Notes: generated by a model from the letters alone, not told the origin. 64,000 bases of DNA from CAYRZL01 sp964428795 (GCA_964428795.1 CAYRZL010000001.1:62001-126000); one strand, 5' to 3'. Shown: positions 45,829-56,011, numbered from the stretch's first letter. Numbers and translations: made by a program.

Positions 45829-47280
45829 ATGACAATGCGAAATACAGAAGAGATTTATGAGTTACAACTGTTTGATTTGCGCAGAAACAGACGACCGGCG
45901 CAAAAAAAACATAAGGTGAAGCCGCTGTATGTTGTGGCAGGGGCTGTAATAGTGATATATCTTGTTGGCGCAGCATTTTTCTCCAGTCATTTCTATCAGA
46001 GGGGAACTGTATTCGGGGTAAATATGTTTGGCCAAACGACAAAATCCCTTCAGAAAAAGATTGAGAAAAAGATTGCCGGTTATAAGCTGGATATTGAAAC
46101 CCGAAACGGGGAAGAGATACTGACCGGGGAAGAGATCGGGATGCAGTATGTGGACAACGGTATGCTTGAGCGCCTGATGGACGAGCAGTCACCGTTTTTG
46201 TGGCCGTCTTTGTTTTTTTCGGCGGGAAAGGGTACGGAGCAAAAGATAGAGATTTCTTATAACGAGGGACTTTTGCAGGAGAATCTGGCTCAAAGAACAT
46301 TTTTTGATGAGTCCTATTCTTTTAAGCCTGAAAATGCTTACATACGTTATGGAAACGGGCAGTTTGAGATCGTACCGGAGGAGGATGGTACACAGATCCG
46401 GGAGGATAAGACGTTAAAGACAGTGGAAAAAGCTTTAAAGAGCGGTGCGGACACTGTAAATCTGGAGGATAATGACTGTTACGTCACACCGGATATCACA
46501 AAAGAGGATGCATCGCTTTTAGAAGAATGTGAGGAGTTAAATGCATTTTTAGGCGCTGAACTGACGTTTGATTTCGGTGACCGCACAGAGGTAGTGGATG
46601 CGGATGTGATTCAGTCATGGATTCTGGAAAATGAAGACGGGGAATATTCGCTGAGTAAAGAGTCTGTGTGGAATTATGTCGCAAAGCTTGCGGATAAGTA
46701 TGATACCAGAGGAAAAGAGAGAATTTTCAGGACACATTCGGGAGAAGAAGTGACACTGGATCAGGGAGATTATGGCTGGGAGATGAATCAGGAAGAGACA
46801 GCCCAGCGGTTGTATGATGCAATAGGAGCCGGTGAAACGGGCGAGTTAGAAGTGGACTATATTCACACTGCAAAATCCAGGAATGAAAATGATCTGGGCG
46901 ATATATATGTGGAGGTCAGCATAGAGGATCAGGAGATGTGGCTTTATGTCGATGGAGAGTGTGTGGTGGATACGCCGGTTGTAACGGGAAACCCGAACAA
47001 CGGAGATGGAACTCCGGCAGGCGGTGTGTGGGATATTGATTACAAACAGTCTCCGGCAGTTTTGGGAACCATTGAGAAGAACGGATACAGTACACCGGTG
47101 ACCTACTGGCTCCCCTTTAACGGGAATGTGGGTATCCACGATGCAGACGGATGGAGGAGCAGCTATGGCGGTAATATTTATGAATATGGCGGTTCCCATG
47201 GCTGTGTGAACACACCTACAGAAAACGCAAAGATTATTTATGAGACCGTGGAAGAAGGAACCGCAGTTGTGGTATATTAA
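45829..47280 (+). CDS. L,D-transpeptidase (YkuD) with membrane anchor
   Basis: This 483-aa protein has one N-terminal transmembrane helix (about residues 32-51) and two peptidoglycan-binding-type regions (about 60-350). A C-terminal YkuD domain carries the active site GSHGCVNTP (about 449-457) with HxxxxG upstream (GIHDADG). It makes 3-3 crosslinks in peptidoglycan outside the membrane. Start 45829 has AAGGTTGG just before it; a longer frame from 45766 is possible. It is followed by a strong bidirectional terminator. Confidence 0.9.
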   Translation: MTMRNTEEIYELQLFDLRRNRRPAQKKHKVKPLYVVAGAVIVIYLVGAAFFSSHFYQRGTVFGVNMFGQTTKSLQKKIEKKIAGYKLDIETRNGEEILTGEEIGMQYVDNGMLERLMDEQSPFLWPSLFFSAGKGTEQKIEISYNEGLLQENLAQRTFFDESYSFKPENAYIRYGNGQFEIVPEEDGTQIREDKTLKTVEKALKSGADTVNLEDNDCYVTPDITKEDASLLEECEELNAFLGAELTFDFGDRTEVVDADVIQSWILENEDGEYSLSKESVWNYVAKLADKYDTRGKERIFRTHSGEEVTLDQGDYGWEMNQEETAQRLYDAIGAGETGELEVDYIHTAKSRNENDLGDIYVEVSIEDQEMWLYVDGECVVDTPVVTGNPNNGDGTPAGGVWDIDYKQSPAVLGTIEKNGYSTPVTYWLPFNGNVGIHDADGWRSSYGGNIYEYGGSHGCVNTPTENAKIIYETVEEGTAVVVY

Positions 47281-47300
47281 AGCGTGGTATATGAAAGAGA

Positions 47301-47330
47301 AGATCCGGCAGAGTCTGCCGGATCTCTTTT
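47301..47330. terminator. Bidirectional terminator
   Basis: A perfect 12-bp stem (47301-47312 with 47314-47325, single-base loop drawn minimally) and TTTT serve the L,D-transpeptidase gene and the convergent DUF4317 gene, whose stop codon lies at its edge. Confidence 0.8.
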
Positions 47331-48471
47331 ATTCTTCACAGGAATCGTTTATCATGTGTACGGACATTCCGTTTACTTCCAGATGATCGTCAATGGCGAT
47401 GACCAGACAGCGTCTTCCGTCTATGATGCGGGTTTCAATCAAATCTGCCCGTTCCGGATTTACCTTTACCAGAATATCCGGTGTTTCTACCTGAAATTTT
47501 CTTGCATTTGTCACATTGGCAGCTACGAGGGTCGCCTTTTCCCCGGCAACCGCCTCATAAGTTTTATCAAAAATTTCCAGATTTTTTTCGGGAACGCCGC
47601 TCTCCTCAAGCAGATGCTTCACATCAAAGCTGTCCAGAATCAGAGGAGCGGGATTTTCTTTGGTTTCCTCAATCATTTCGTTGAGATTATCGTGGATATT
47701 TCGCATCATTTCATATTCTGCATCTTCCCCCAGGGTCTCTTCCACTATGGTCTGGAAAGCGATTTTCTGATTTTTCGGGGTCAGACCCGGGGCGGCGCCG
47801 AACACATTTTCAATCAGCCCCGGCTGTTCATCCTCGGGATTTTTGGAATAATACAATACACTATGTATGTCACTGCTCCGGTCATTGAAAACCGGGAAGA
47901 GAAATCCTTTCATGGGGGGCTCTACCACCCAATCGCGGATGCGGTCCTCAATGCTGTTGTGCTCCGCATTATAAGCAAGGCTTGCCTTTGACATATTTAC
48001 CGGGCAGATGCTGCACAGAATATGCTCGTATACCTCATCGGAAGCATCAAACATTTCCAGTCCGTCCGTGGATTTGCCGGGCACGTCATAGGCAGCATGG
48101 ATTAAGATGATATAGTAATTTTCCGCATAGGCAAGGTGTTCTATGATCTTATCATAGAACTCAGTGATCAGTGCGTCATCGGTCAGCCTGCTGTCCCGCA
48201 ATTTCAGCAAAAACTGCTGGGTGCCGCCGGGCATTTCCTGCTCCAGCGGAAAATCAAAGTGAATCAGATGCTTGCCAAGAGTACCGGATAAGGTCTGTTT
48301 GAAAATATCAAAATATTTAAATTCCTCCTCTTCCGGCAGCGAAAGAAACGCATTTTTAAATTCCAGTTTTTTTTCCTTTTCGTGATCCACATAACAACCG
48401 CAGATACGCGTAATGGAACAGCGATCCGGGTGAAACTGTCGGCGTATCTCGGATATTTCTTTTTTGTTCAT
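47329..48471 (-). CDS. DUF4317 family protein
   Basis: This 380-aa protein matches the Firmicutes-wide DUF4317 family, with MNKKEISEIRRQF at the start, CSITRICGCYVD near residues 18-29 and the expected length. It lies 24 bases after the trmB gene. It has no signal peptide. The function is not known. Confidence 0.85.
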   Translation of the reverse strand: MNKKEISEIRRQFHPDRCSITRICGCYVDHEKEKKLEFKNAFLSLPEEEEFKYFDIFKQTLSGTLGKHLIHFDFPLEQEMPGGTQQFLLKLRDSRLTDDALITEFYDKIIEHLAYAENYYIILIHAAYDVPGKSTDGLEMFDASDEVYEHILCSICPVNMSKASLAYNAEHNSIEDRIRDWVVEPPMKGFLFPVFNDRSSDIHSVLYYSKNPEDEQPGLIENVFGAAPGLTPKNQKIAFQTIVEETLGEDAEYEMMRNIHDNLNEMIEETKENPAPLILDSFDVKHLLEESGVPEKNLEIFDKTYEAVAGEKATLVAANVTNARKFQVETPDILVKVNPERADLIETRIIDGRRCLVIAIDDHLEVNGMSVHMINDSCEE

Positions 48472-48495
48472 GATATGTATGTCTCCTTATATCTA

Positions 48496-49137
48496 TTATC
48501 TCCGGGTTAATATCATCTTACAGATCGGATTTCCAGCGGAAGAAAATTTTTCTTCATATTCCGTCATGATATTGTCCTTATTCAGCACGACGTCTCTGTG
48601 CAGATCTCTGGTGGATGCCAGCAGTGTCCAGCCGGCAGGCTCTGTCTGTTCCAGAGAAAATGTGAACAGGTCCTGATTGTCCGTTTTAAATTCCAGCAGA
48701 CCCTCCGCCTTTAAAATCTGCTCGTAGCGCTGCAGAAACTCCTGAGATGTCAGACGTCGTTTTGCGTGGCGGTCCTTGGGCCACGGATCGGAAAAATTCA
48801 GGTAGATCCGGTCCACTTCACCGGGAGCGAACCATTCGGTGATATGTTCCGCATCCATGCGGATAAATCGGATATTGGGAATGGGATTTTCCTTAAGCTT
48901 TTCCAGTGCCCGGAGAAGAACGCTGGAATATTTTTCGATTCCCACAAAATTTACGTCCGGATGAGCCAGTGCCTGCGCAGTTAAAAACTGCCCTTTTCCC
49001 ATACCAACTTCAATGCGAATGGGATTTTCATTTCCGAAAATCTCTGCCCATCTGCCTTTGGCAGGGTTTTCTTCCGGGATACAGTAGGTGTTGGCAGCGA
49101 TGGCTTCTCTGGCGCCGGGTATATTTCTAAGTCTCAT
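48496..49137 (-). CDS. trmB: tRNA (guanine(46)-N7)-methyltransferase
   Basis: This 213-aa class I SAM methyltransferase has the binding loop EVGMGKGQF near residues 42-50, FVGIEKYSS near 64-72 and the TrmB hallmark NFSDPWPKDRHAKRR near 117-131. It makes m7G46 in the tRNA variable loop. It is the first gene of a two-gene unit with DUF4317 and divergent from the D,D-carboxypeptidase gene. Confidence 0.95.
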   Translation of the reverse strand: MRLRNIPGAREAIAANTYCIPEENPAKGRWAEIFGNENPIRIEVGMGKGQFLTAQALAHPDVNFVGIEKYSSVLLRALEKLKENPIPNIRFIRMDAEHITEWFAPGEVDRIYLNFSDPWPKDRHAKRRLTSQEFLQRYEQILKAEGLLEFKTDNQDLFTFSLEQTEPAGWTLLASTRDLHRDVVLNKDNIMTEYEEKFSSAGNPICKMILTRR

Positions 49138-49226
49138 TTGAGGCCTCCTTTATGCGGGCATGATTCGTCTGTGCGATACGCTATGGCTCAACTGTTACGC
49201 TAAATATAACTTTATCACGAAAAACA

Positions 49227-49255
49227 TTGTCAGACAACTCTTTTTCCTTTATACT
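49227..49255 (+). promoter_or_regulatory. Promoter of the D,D-carboxypeptidase gene
   Basis: TTGTCA (49227-49232) and TATACT (49250-49255) with a 17-base spacer lie about 100 bases before the start codon at 49359. Confidence 0.65.
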
Positions 49256-49358
49256 TTAAGTTATAGTGCCTGTTCATACGCTGTTTTTCTCATAAGCAGA
49301 CAGTGAGCAGGACAATGGTGCAGACGGAGATAAAACAGAGATTGAAGAGGAATGAGAT

Positions 49359-50864
49359 ATGAATATACAGGCTATACGAATGAGGGTATGGCGTCGGTGT
49401 ATTTGTTTTCTGTGCATGTTTGTGATACTGGTGGGAATGTTATTTATCGTACCTTCCATGCCGGTATATGCGGAGGATGAATGGCCGGAGGGACCGGAGA
49501 TAGAGTCCGGCGCTGCCATTGTAATGGAAGCAAACACAGGAACGGTGCTATATGAGAAAAACTGTCATGAACATTGTTTTCCGGCCAGCATTACAAAGGT
49601 GATGACTGCGCTGCTGGCAGTGGAAAATGCATCTATGGATGAGACGGTAACATTTTCCAGCGATGCGGTATTTGGCATTGATCCGGGGAGCAGCAGCATT
49701 GCCCGCGATGTGGGCGAAGAAATGACCATGGAGGAGACTCTGTATGGTATGATGCTGGAATCCGCCAATGAATGTGCCAATGCGATTGCGGAGCATGTGA
49801 GCGGCAGCTGCGATGCATTTGTAGATATGATGAATACGAAGGCGAAGGAGCTGGGATGTACAGATACACATTTCTGTAATCCGAGCGGTCTTCCGGACGA
49901 AGATCATTATACCAGTTGTTATGATATGGCATTGATTGCAAACGAGGCAATTCATAATGATCTGTTCCGCACGATCATCAGTACGAAACAGTATATTATT
50001 CCGCCTACAAACAAGCATGATGAGGAAACGCCGCTGAATAACCATCATCAGATGATCTCCAAATATAAGGGACCGGACAACCTGTATGAGTATGCCATAG
50101 GAGGGAAGACCGGATATACGGTTGCGGCAGGAAATACGCTGGTCACCTTTGCAGAAAAGGACGGAATGCTGCTGACCTGCGTGGTGATGAAGAGCGAAAG
50201 CCATTATAAAGATACCCGCACACTGTTTGATTATTGCTTTAGTCATTTTCAGGTATGGGATATTGATGATAATCAGACACAGCAAACAGGACAGAAAACC
50301 TCCGCGGACCGCATGTTCGGAACGGAAGGAAGTTTTGTATCGCTGGATTCCGAATCCGAGATCGTCCTGCCGTCAGGAGTAGATTTCTCCGCCGCGACCT
50401 GTGAGATAAACCGTGACAATCTGCCTGAAGGAGTTGTTGCGGCTCTGAATTACAGTTATGCCGGACATGTTGTAGGGCATGCAGAAATCGAAAAGAGCTT
50501 TCCTGTTGTAAAGGCCTATATATTTGGAAAAGATCAGGAGGAAGAGACACAGGAGGAGTTATCCTTCCCGCAGTCTGTCTTGAAAAAAGTGATGGATCTG
50601 AGAGATTCCTTCCTGTCAGATGAAACAGAGGTTCAGATTTCCAGAGAAGATCTGATTCTTCTGCTTATATGTCTGGGCGTTGCAGTGGGAGCGATCATTG
50701 CGGTAATTGTGATCATTCGCAATTCTCTTAGAAGCAGACGCCGCAGAAAAAGCAGAGAAAAGGACAGAAAAAAGACAGGCGGAAAAGAAAACGGGCCGGA
50801 TCAGAAAAACATAAAGAAAAAAGATCATCAAAACGATGATCTTGATATGGAAGAGTTTAAATGA
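49359..50864 (+). CDS. dacF: D-alanyl-D-alanine carboxypeptidase (DacF-like)
   Basis: This 501-aa serine peptidase of the PBP5/DacF group has a signal peptide (residues about 12-38), SxxK in PASITKVMT (near 73), SxN in SANECAN (near 131) and KTG in GGKTGYT (near 247). A beta-rich C-terminal domain follows, then a late transmembrane helix (about 430-450) and a very basic tail. The tail after the helix is unusual; most family members end with an amphipathic anchor. The gene overlaps the convergent LysR gene by 37 bases. Confidence 0.9.
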   Translation: MNIQAIRMRVWRRCICFLCMFVILVGMLFIVPSMPVYAEDEWPEGPEIESGAAIVMEANTGTVLYEKNCHEHCFPASITKVMTALLAVENASMDETVTFSSDAVFGIDPGSSSIARDVGEEMTMEETLYGMMLESANECANAIAEHVSGSCDAFVDMMNTKAKELGCTDTHFCNPSGLPDEDHYTSCYDMALIANEAIHNDLFRTIISTKQYIIPPTNKHDEETPLNNHHQMISKYKGPDNLYEYAIGGKTGYTVAAGNTLVTFAEKDGMLLTCVVMKSESHYKDTRTLFDYCFSHFQVWDIDDNQTQQTGQKTSADRMFGTEGSFVSLDSESEIVLPSGVDFSAATCEINRDNLPEGVVAALNYSYAGHVVGHAEIEKSFPVVKAYIFGKDQEEETQEELSFPQSVLKKVMDLRDSFLSDETEVQISREDLILLLICLGVAVGAIIAVIVIIRNSLRSRRRRKSREKDRKKTGGKENGPDQKNIKKKDHQNDDLDMEEFK

Positions 50865-51742
50865 GATTCCAGTAATTCCATAAAAAAGGCGATTGCAGGA
50901 TTGTAATTGTTTTTACACCAGCCCATGGTCACATCGTGATCATGGGCTTCACTTGCCGGAATTTCCCGAATTACCACCGATGGATTCTGGTTTTCGATGG
51001 TGCGATTGGATGTGATGGCAACATAATTTCCCGTTTCCACCCATAATAGAACATCCTGCATTTTATCTACCTGCTTGAAAATCGGATTGATGCCGCAGCG
51101 GATACACAGATTTTTGATATAATCGTAGCCCTTTTCACACACATGCCGGCCGAGAGATACAAAGCGTTCGTTTCTCAGGTCAGTCAATGTCAGATCCGGT
51201 TTGTCTGCCAATGGATGATGTCTGTTCAGCATGATACAGGAATTGTATTTCTGGATATTTACGGTTATGAGATTTGGCTGATCAAACAGGGAAAAACCGT
51301 AGGTCAGTATGAGATCTAATGAGCCGTCGTTCAAACGCTTTGGAAGTTCGCCCAGGGAAAAACGCTCCATGGAAACCTGAATGTTACTGTATTTTTCCTG
51401 AAATTTCCGAATGACAGCCGGAAGAATCCAGGTTACATCATACACATCCAGAATGCCGATGCGCAGCGAGCCGTTAAATCCCTGATTTGCAGTCTGCGCC
51501 TGATACAGCACGTCGTTAAATTCATCCATCATCCGGGGAAGCCAGTTGTAGAGAATGACTCCGCCGGGCGTCAGCTTCAGCTGTTTTTTCTCCCGGAGGA
51601 AAAGCGTAATGCCGAGCTCCTGTTCCAGCGCGGAAATCTGTCGGCTTAATGCAGGCTGGGTAAGGAAAAGACATTTTGCCGCTTCCGTAAAACTCAGCGC
51701 TTCGGCGACTGTAATAAAATATTTGATCTGATTGAATGTCAT
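50828..51742 (-). CDS. LysR-family transcriptional regulator
   Basis: This 304-aa protein has a LysR helix-turn-helix (NQIKYFITVAEALSFTEAAK, PALSRQISALEQELG) and an effector domain. It overlaps the preceding decarboxylase gene by four bases, so the two are co-translated and the regulator is not divergent, an uncommon layout for LysR genes. The end overlaps dacF. Confidence 0.9.
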   Translation of the reverse strand: MTFNQIKYFITVAEALSFTEAAKCLFLTQPALSRQISALEQELGITLFLREKKQLKLTPGGVILYNWLPRMMDEFNDVLYQAQTANQGFNGSLRIGILDVYDVTWILPAVIRKFQEKYSNIQVSMERFSLGELPKRLNDGSLDLILTYGFSLFDQPNLITVNIQKYNSCIMLNRHHPLADKPDLTLTDLRNERFVSLGRHVCEKGYDYIKNLCIRCGINPIFKQVDKMQDVLLWVETGNYVAITSNRTIENQNPSVVIREIPASEAHDHDVTMGWCKNNYNPAIAFFMELLESHLNSSISRSSF

Positions 51743-53205
51743 GTAAGTTCTCCCTGTATAATTTGAATATTTTTACCGGTTTCGTCCGCCATACCCTCAA
51801 GCTCATAACCAAGCGACCGGCAGAGCAATAGCTGGCTCAGGCGCTCGGCTGTCATCTGCTCTCCGGGAACCAAAACGGGGATGCCCGGCGGATATAAATA
51901 AACATAGTCCAGCACAATGGCTCCGGCGCTTTCCCTCAGATCAACCGTGGCTGCGGGAAGATTTGCTGTCTCACATATATCCATATATTTTGGAGGAAGG
52001 GAATACAAATCGGACAGCATATTTTTTTGCGCTTTCGGGGCGGCATGTCCGGTATTGCTGCGAAGCAGGGCTTCATATTCTTCATCCAGTTTATGCAATG
52101 CCAGATTCAGTCTTTCAAACCCCACACTGGTATCCATAATACTGGTGAGCGCTGTCACATAAAACAGGGAGCTCATTTCCGGCTCAAGATGAAACCGCTG
52201 CCGCAGGATATCTGCCAGCTCTGCGCCGGAACAGCCCGTGTCCTGACTGGAAATTAAGATTTTTGATTTGTCTCTGGCATAGATTCCCCTGTAAGCATAA
52301 GGATGATCTTCATTTTCCGCTGGAAGGACATGCAGATACTTCAGATCCTTTGCGGAGCCGTAAAAGTCCTTGAGCCGCATTTCAAACATGGAAAATAGCG
52401 TATCCCCCTGCTGTATCAACTGTGTGGTCAGGCGGTCCATCCCGGCCATAAACACATAGGAAGGGGAGCTGGTCTGAAAAATACCCAGATATTTTTTCAG
52501 TGTCCGTATGCCGATTCGTTCACTGCAGCGGTGCAAAATAGCGGTTTGCGTGAAAGAGGGCAGTGTTTTGTGCAGGCTTTCGATCACAAGGTCCGCACCC
52601 TGACGTACCGCCTTTTGAGGGAAGCCCTGTCCAAAACCAAAATGTGCACCGTGGGCTTCATCCACAATGAACACCGCACCGTAAGAATGTACGATCCCGG
52701 CAATGGCGGCAATGTCCGATACGACACCGTCGTAGGTGGGGGAGGTGATGATCACCGCTTCGGTATCGGGATGTGCCTGCAGCTTTTCTGCCACATCCTC
52801 CGGGGAGATAGACCCCTGGATCCCCAGATCTGTTTCCATGGGGTACAGATAAGAGGTTTTTGCTTCCGTTAATTCTGCCGCATGATAGACAGATTTGTGA
52901 CAGTTGCGCGCCATTAAAAGCCGCCCATGCTTTTTGACGGAGGCATATATTGCGGTGAGAATCCCGCAGGTACTTCCGTTCACAAGAAAAAAACTGTCCA
53001 GAGCACCGTACAGATGTGCGGCACGCTCCTGTGTGTCCTTCAAGATCCCGGTGGCATGATGGAGATTATCAAAGCCATGAATTTCGGTAATATCCAGCCG
53101 CTCCGGGCGGGACATGTCCATGGAACGCCGTTTATGCCCGGGCATATGAAATGGATACATGTCTGTCTGACTGTATATACTTAAGGTATCGTAAAGACCT
53201 TTCAT
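51739..53205 (-). CDS. Orn/Lys/Arg decarboxylase-family PLP enzyme
   Basis: This 488-aa fold-type I PLP protein of the Gram-positive short decarboxylase group (SpeA/YaaO-like) has PFHMPGHKRR near residues 18-27 and a PLP region around IVDEAHGAHFGFG (near 182-194). The catalytic Lys lies in ESLHKTLPSFTQ (near 215-226). It probably decarboxylates lysine, arginine or ornithine to make polyamines. In Bacillus and Clostridia it lies before tmk/gmk-like and holB genes, as here, but on the opposite strand. Confidence 0.88.
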   Translation of the reverse strand: MKGLYDTLSIYSQTDMYPFHMPGHKRRSMDMSRPERLDITEIHGFDNLHHATGILKDTQERAAHLYGALDSFFLVNGSTCGILTAIYASVKKHGRLLMARNCHKSVYHAAELTEAKTSYLYPMETDLGIQGSISPEDVAEKLQAHPDTEAVIITSPTYDGVVSDIAAIAGIVHSYGAVFIVDEAHGAHFGFGQGFPQKAVRQGADLVIESLHKTLPSFTQTAILHRCSERIGIRTLKKYLGIFQTSSPSYVFMAGMDRLTTQLIQQGDTLFSMFEMRLKDFYGSAKDLKYLHVLPAENEDHPYAYRGIYARDKSKILISSQDTGCSGAELADILRQRFHLEPEMSSLFYVTALTSIMDTSVGFERLNLALHKLDEEYEALLRSNTGHAAPKAQKNMLSDLYSLPPKYMDICETANLPAATVDLRESAGAIVLDYVYLYPPGIPVLVPGEQMTAERLSQLLLCRSLGYELEGMADETGKNIQIIQGELT

Positions 53206-53370
53206 GTCGGGTTTGGCTCCTTCTTAAATGATATGGTAAAAATGTTATTTGGATTTATTATACATGAAGTGAAGCATAAATGTACAAAAAATGATAAACT
53301 TTTTAATTTTTCTTTTATAGCTGGTGAAGTGAGCCGGGGGACATTTTGCCGGGGGATATGATTTCCGTGC

Positions 53371-53399
53371 TTGAAACTTCCTGATGCCTGTTATATACT
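53371..53399 (+). promoter_or_regulatory. Promoter of the gmk-like-holB operon
   Basis: TTGAAA (53371-53376) and TATACT (53394-53399) have a 17-base spacer, 35 bases before the start of the guanylate kinase-like gene. Confidence 0.65.
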
Positions 53400-53434
53400 A
53401 ATAAATATCTGCACGATAGAATCGGAGAAGAATC

Positions 53435-54019
53435 ATGTATATCTTTTGTTTGATGGGAAAAAGTGCATCCGGGAAAGACAGCATCTATCAGCGTCTTCTT
53501 GCCAGGGAGGAGCTTTGCCTGAAGCGGGTGATCCCATATACCACCCGCCCTATGCGGGAGGGAGAGACGGACGCAGAGACGTACTTTTTCTGCTCCAATG
53601 AGAAAGTGGCTGAATTGCAGCAGCAGGGAAAGATCATCGAGCTGCGGGGTTATTATACCGTGCATGGACTATGGCAGTATTTTACCGCAGATGACGGTCA
53701 GATTTGTCTGGATGAACATAATTATCTGATGATCGGCACAATAGAGGCATATGTAAAGCTAAAAGAATATTTTGGCTCGGAGTCGGTGGTGCCGCTTTTT
53801 ATCGATCTGGACGACGGAATACGCCTGCAGCGGGCTTTGGATCGTGAGCGTGCACAGGCGGAACCGAAATATGCGGAGATGTGCCGCAGATTTCTGGCGG
53901 ATGAGGAGGACTTTTCACCGGAAAAAATAGAAGGTGCAGGCATTGAGACCGTTTTTGTGAATGACCGGTTGGAGGACACGGTGGAGCATCTGGTGCAGTA
54001 TATCAAAAATTATAGCTGA
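53435..54019 (+). CDS. Guanylate kinase-like protein
   Basis: This 194-aa P-loop kinase has GKSASGKDS (residues 8-16) and RVIPYTTRPMREGETD (near 32-47), the guanylate kinase GMP-binding signature. It differs from housekeeping Gmk in the middle and may be a second guanylate or related kinase. In many Firmicutes a thymidylate kinase (tmk) stands at this place before holB. It has a strong ribosome site and its own promoter. Confidence 0.85.
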   Translation: MYIFCLMGKSASGKDSIYQRLLAREELCLKRVIPYTTRPMREGETDAETYFFCSNEKVAELQQQGKIIELRGYYTVHGLWQYFTADDGQICLDEHNYLMIGTIEAYVKLKEYFGSESVVPLFIDLDDGIRLQRALDRERAQAEPKYAEMCRRFLADEEDFSPEKIEGAGIETVFVNDRLEDTVEHLVQYIKNYS

Positions 54020-54047
54020 AAGGCTGTATATACAGGCAGGGGGTTAT

Positions 54048-55043
54048 ATGGCAGGATTTGCGGATATCATTGGACATGAGCAGATGATAAAATATATAAA
54101 AAATGCTATCGCTATGGATAAGATGTCCCATGCTTATATCTTTAACGGGCCCGAGAAATCCGGGAAACGGATGCTGGCAGAGGCATTTGCCATGGCGCTG
54201 CAGTGCGAGGGACAGGCGGACCGCCCCTGTATGAAGTGTCGTTCCTGCAAGCAGGCGAAGAATCATAATCAGCCGGATATCATCTATCTGCAGCATGAAA
54301 AGCCAAACACCATTTCCGTGGATGATGTGCGAAAACAGATCAACAATGATATCTGTATTCGTCCCTTCAGCAGCAGATATAAAGTATACATTGTGGATGA
54401 GGCGGAGAAAATGAATGTGCAGGCACAGAATGCGCTGTTAAAGACCATTGAGGAGCCGCCTTCCTACGGAGTGCTTATGCTTTTGACCACCAATGCGGAC
54501 AGTTTTTTGCCAACGATACGATCCCGCTGTGTCACATTAAATCTGAAGGCAGTGCGGGATGATCAGATCCGGAAATATTTAATGGAACAGCTTCATGTGC
54601 CGGATTACAAGGCAGAGGTTTGTACTGCCTTTGCCCAGGGAAATGTGGGACGTGCCATGCTGCTGGCAGGATCCGAGGATTTTAATGAATTAAAGGAGCT
54701 GGTGCTGGTGCATTTGCGCAAAATAGGAAAAGCAGATCTGTATGAGATATTGCCGATGGTAAAAGAAGTCAGTCCGTACAAAACACAGATGACAGATTTT
54801 TTTGATCTGCTGACGATCTGGTTTCGGGATGTGCTGTTATATAAATCCACGGGGACGGATCAAGGGATTATTTTCCGGGATCTGTCACACGATATCCGCA
54901 GACAGGCAGATAAGCTTGCGTTTTCAGATATCAACGATATTTTGCAGAATATATACAACAGCCGCAGTCGCCTGGATGCGAATGTGAATTTTGAATTGAC
55001 GTTGGAAATGCTGTATTTGAATATGCATGAGAAGCTGGCATAA
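54048..55043 (+). CDS. holB: DNA polymerase III delta prime subunit
   Basis: This 331-aa clamp-loader protein has Walker A NGPEKSGKRM near residues 32-41, zinc-binding cysteines CMKCRSCK near 62-69, Walker B YIVDEAEKMN near 109-118 and a C-terminal helical collar. The start at 54048 fits MAGFADIIGHEQ, typical for the family; the longer frame would overlap the gmk-like gene. Confidence 0.92.
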   Translation: MAGFADIIGHEQMIKYIKNAIAMDKMSHAYIFNGPEKSGKRMLAEAFAMALQCEGQADRPCMKCRSCKQAKNHNQPDIIYLQHEKPNTISVDDVRKQINNDICIRPFSSRYKVYIVDEAEKMNVQAQNALLKTIEEPPSYGVLMLLTTNADSFLPTIRSRCVTLNLKAVRDDQIRKYLMEQLHVPDYKAEVCTAFAQGNVGRAMLLAGSEDFNELKELVLVHLRKIGKADLYEILPMVKEVSPYKTQMTDFFDLLTIWFRDVLLYKSTGTDQGIIFRDLSHDIRRQADKLAFSDINDILQNIYNSRSRLDANVNFELTLEMLYLNMHEKLA

Positions 55044-55102
55044 AAGGCCGGTATGATAAGTGATGGGATTTATGAATTTTAGATATAACAGAGAGGAAAA
55101 AA

Positions 55103-56011
55103 ATGACGAAAGTAGTAGGAGTGAGATTCAGACAGGCGGGGAAAATATATTATTTTGACCCTAAGACGCTGGATATTAAAACAGGTGATCATGTGATCGT
55201 AGAGACTGCCCGGGGCGTGGAATATGGAAAAGTACTCACCGCACCGAAGAACATTGAAGATGAGGGCATCGCGTCTCCCTTAAAGCCGGTGATCCGAATT
55301 GCCACACCGGAAGATGATAAGGTTGCAGAGCGCAACCGTTTTAAGGAGCGGGAGGCATATCTGGTATGTCAGGAAAAGATAAAAAAGCATGGGCTGGAAA
55401 TGAAGCTGGTTCAGGCGGAATATACCTTTGACAACAATAAGCTGCTGTTTTACTTTACAGCAGACGGACGTGTTGATTTCAGAGAATTGGTAAAAGATCT
55501 GGCGAGCGTATTCCGGACCCGGATCGAGCTGCGTCAGATCGGCGTCCGTGACGAGACAAAGATTTTGGGGGGTATCGGTATTTGCGGCAGACCGCTGTGC
55601 TGTCACACTTATCTGTCCGAATTTGCCCCGGTATCTATCAAAATGGCAAAGGAGCAGAATCTGTCTTTGAATCCGGCAAAGATATCCGGCGTGTGCGGAC
55701 GACTGATGTGTTGTCTGAAAAACGAGGAGGAGACTTACGAATATCTCAACAGCCGGCTTCCGAATGTGGGTGAACGTGTCACCACGTTTGACAATCTGAA
55801 GGGTGAAGTGCAGAGCGTAAGCGTATTGCGTCAGATGGTAAAAGTGATTGTCACTATCGGAGATGAAAAAGAGATTCGTGAATATCCGGTAAAACAACTG
55901 AAGTTCCGCAATAAGAGAAGAAGGGATCATGCGAAACCGACCAGGGAGGAGTTAAAAGAGCTCTCCGGTTTGGAGGATAAGGAAGGAAGATCGAAATTAA
56001 ATGACGATTGA
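55103..56011 (+). CDS. ricT: PSP1 domain protein, RicT/YaaT
   Basis: This 302-aa protein has the PSP1 core with GGIGICGRPLCCHTYL near residues 156-171 and ISGVCGRLMCCLKNE near 195-209, the Cys pairs that bind iron-sulfur clusters in the RicAFT complex of Bacillus. It follows holB as in B. subtilis yaaT. It controls RNA processing and development in that species. The end overlaps trmN6 by 11 bases. Confidence 0.93.
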   Translation: MTKVVGVRFRQAGKIYYFDPKTLDIKTGDHVIVETARGVEYGKVLTAPKNIEDEGIASPLKPVIRIATPEDDKVAERNRFKEREAYLVCQEKIKKHGLEMKLVQAEYTFDNNKLLFYFTADGRVDFRELVKDLASVFRTRIELRQIGVRDETKILGGIGICGRPLCCHTYLSEFAPVSIKMAKEQNLSLNPAKISGVCGRLMCCLKNEEETYEYLNSRLPNVGERVTTFDNLKGEVQSVSVLRQMVKVIVTIGDEKEIREYPVKQLKFRNKRRRDHAKPTREELKELSGLEDKEGRSKLNDD

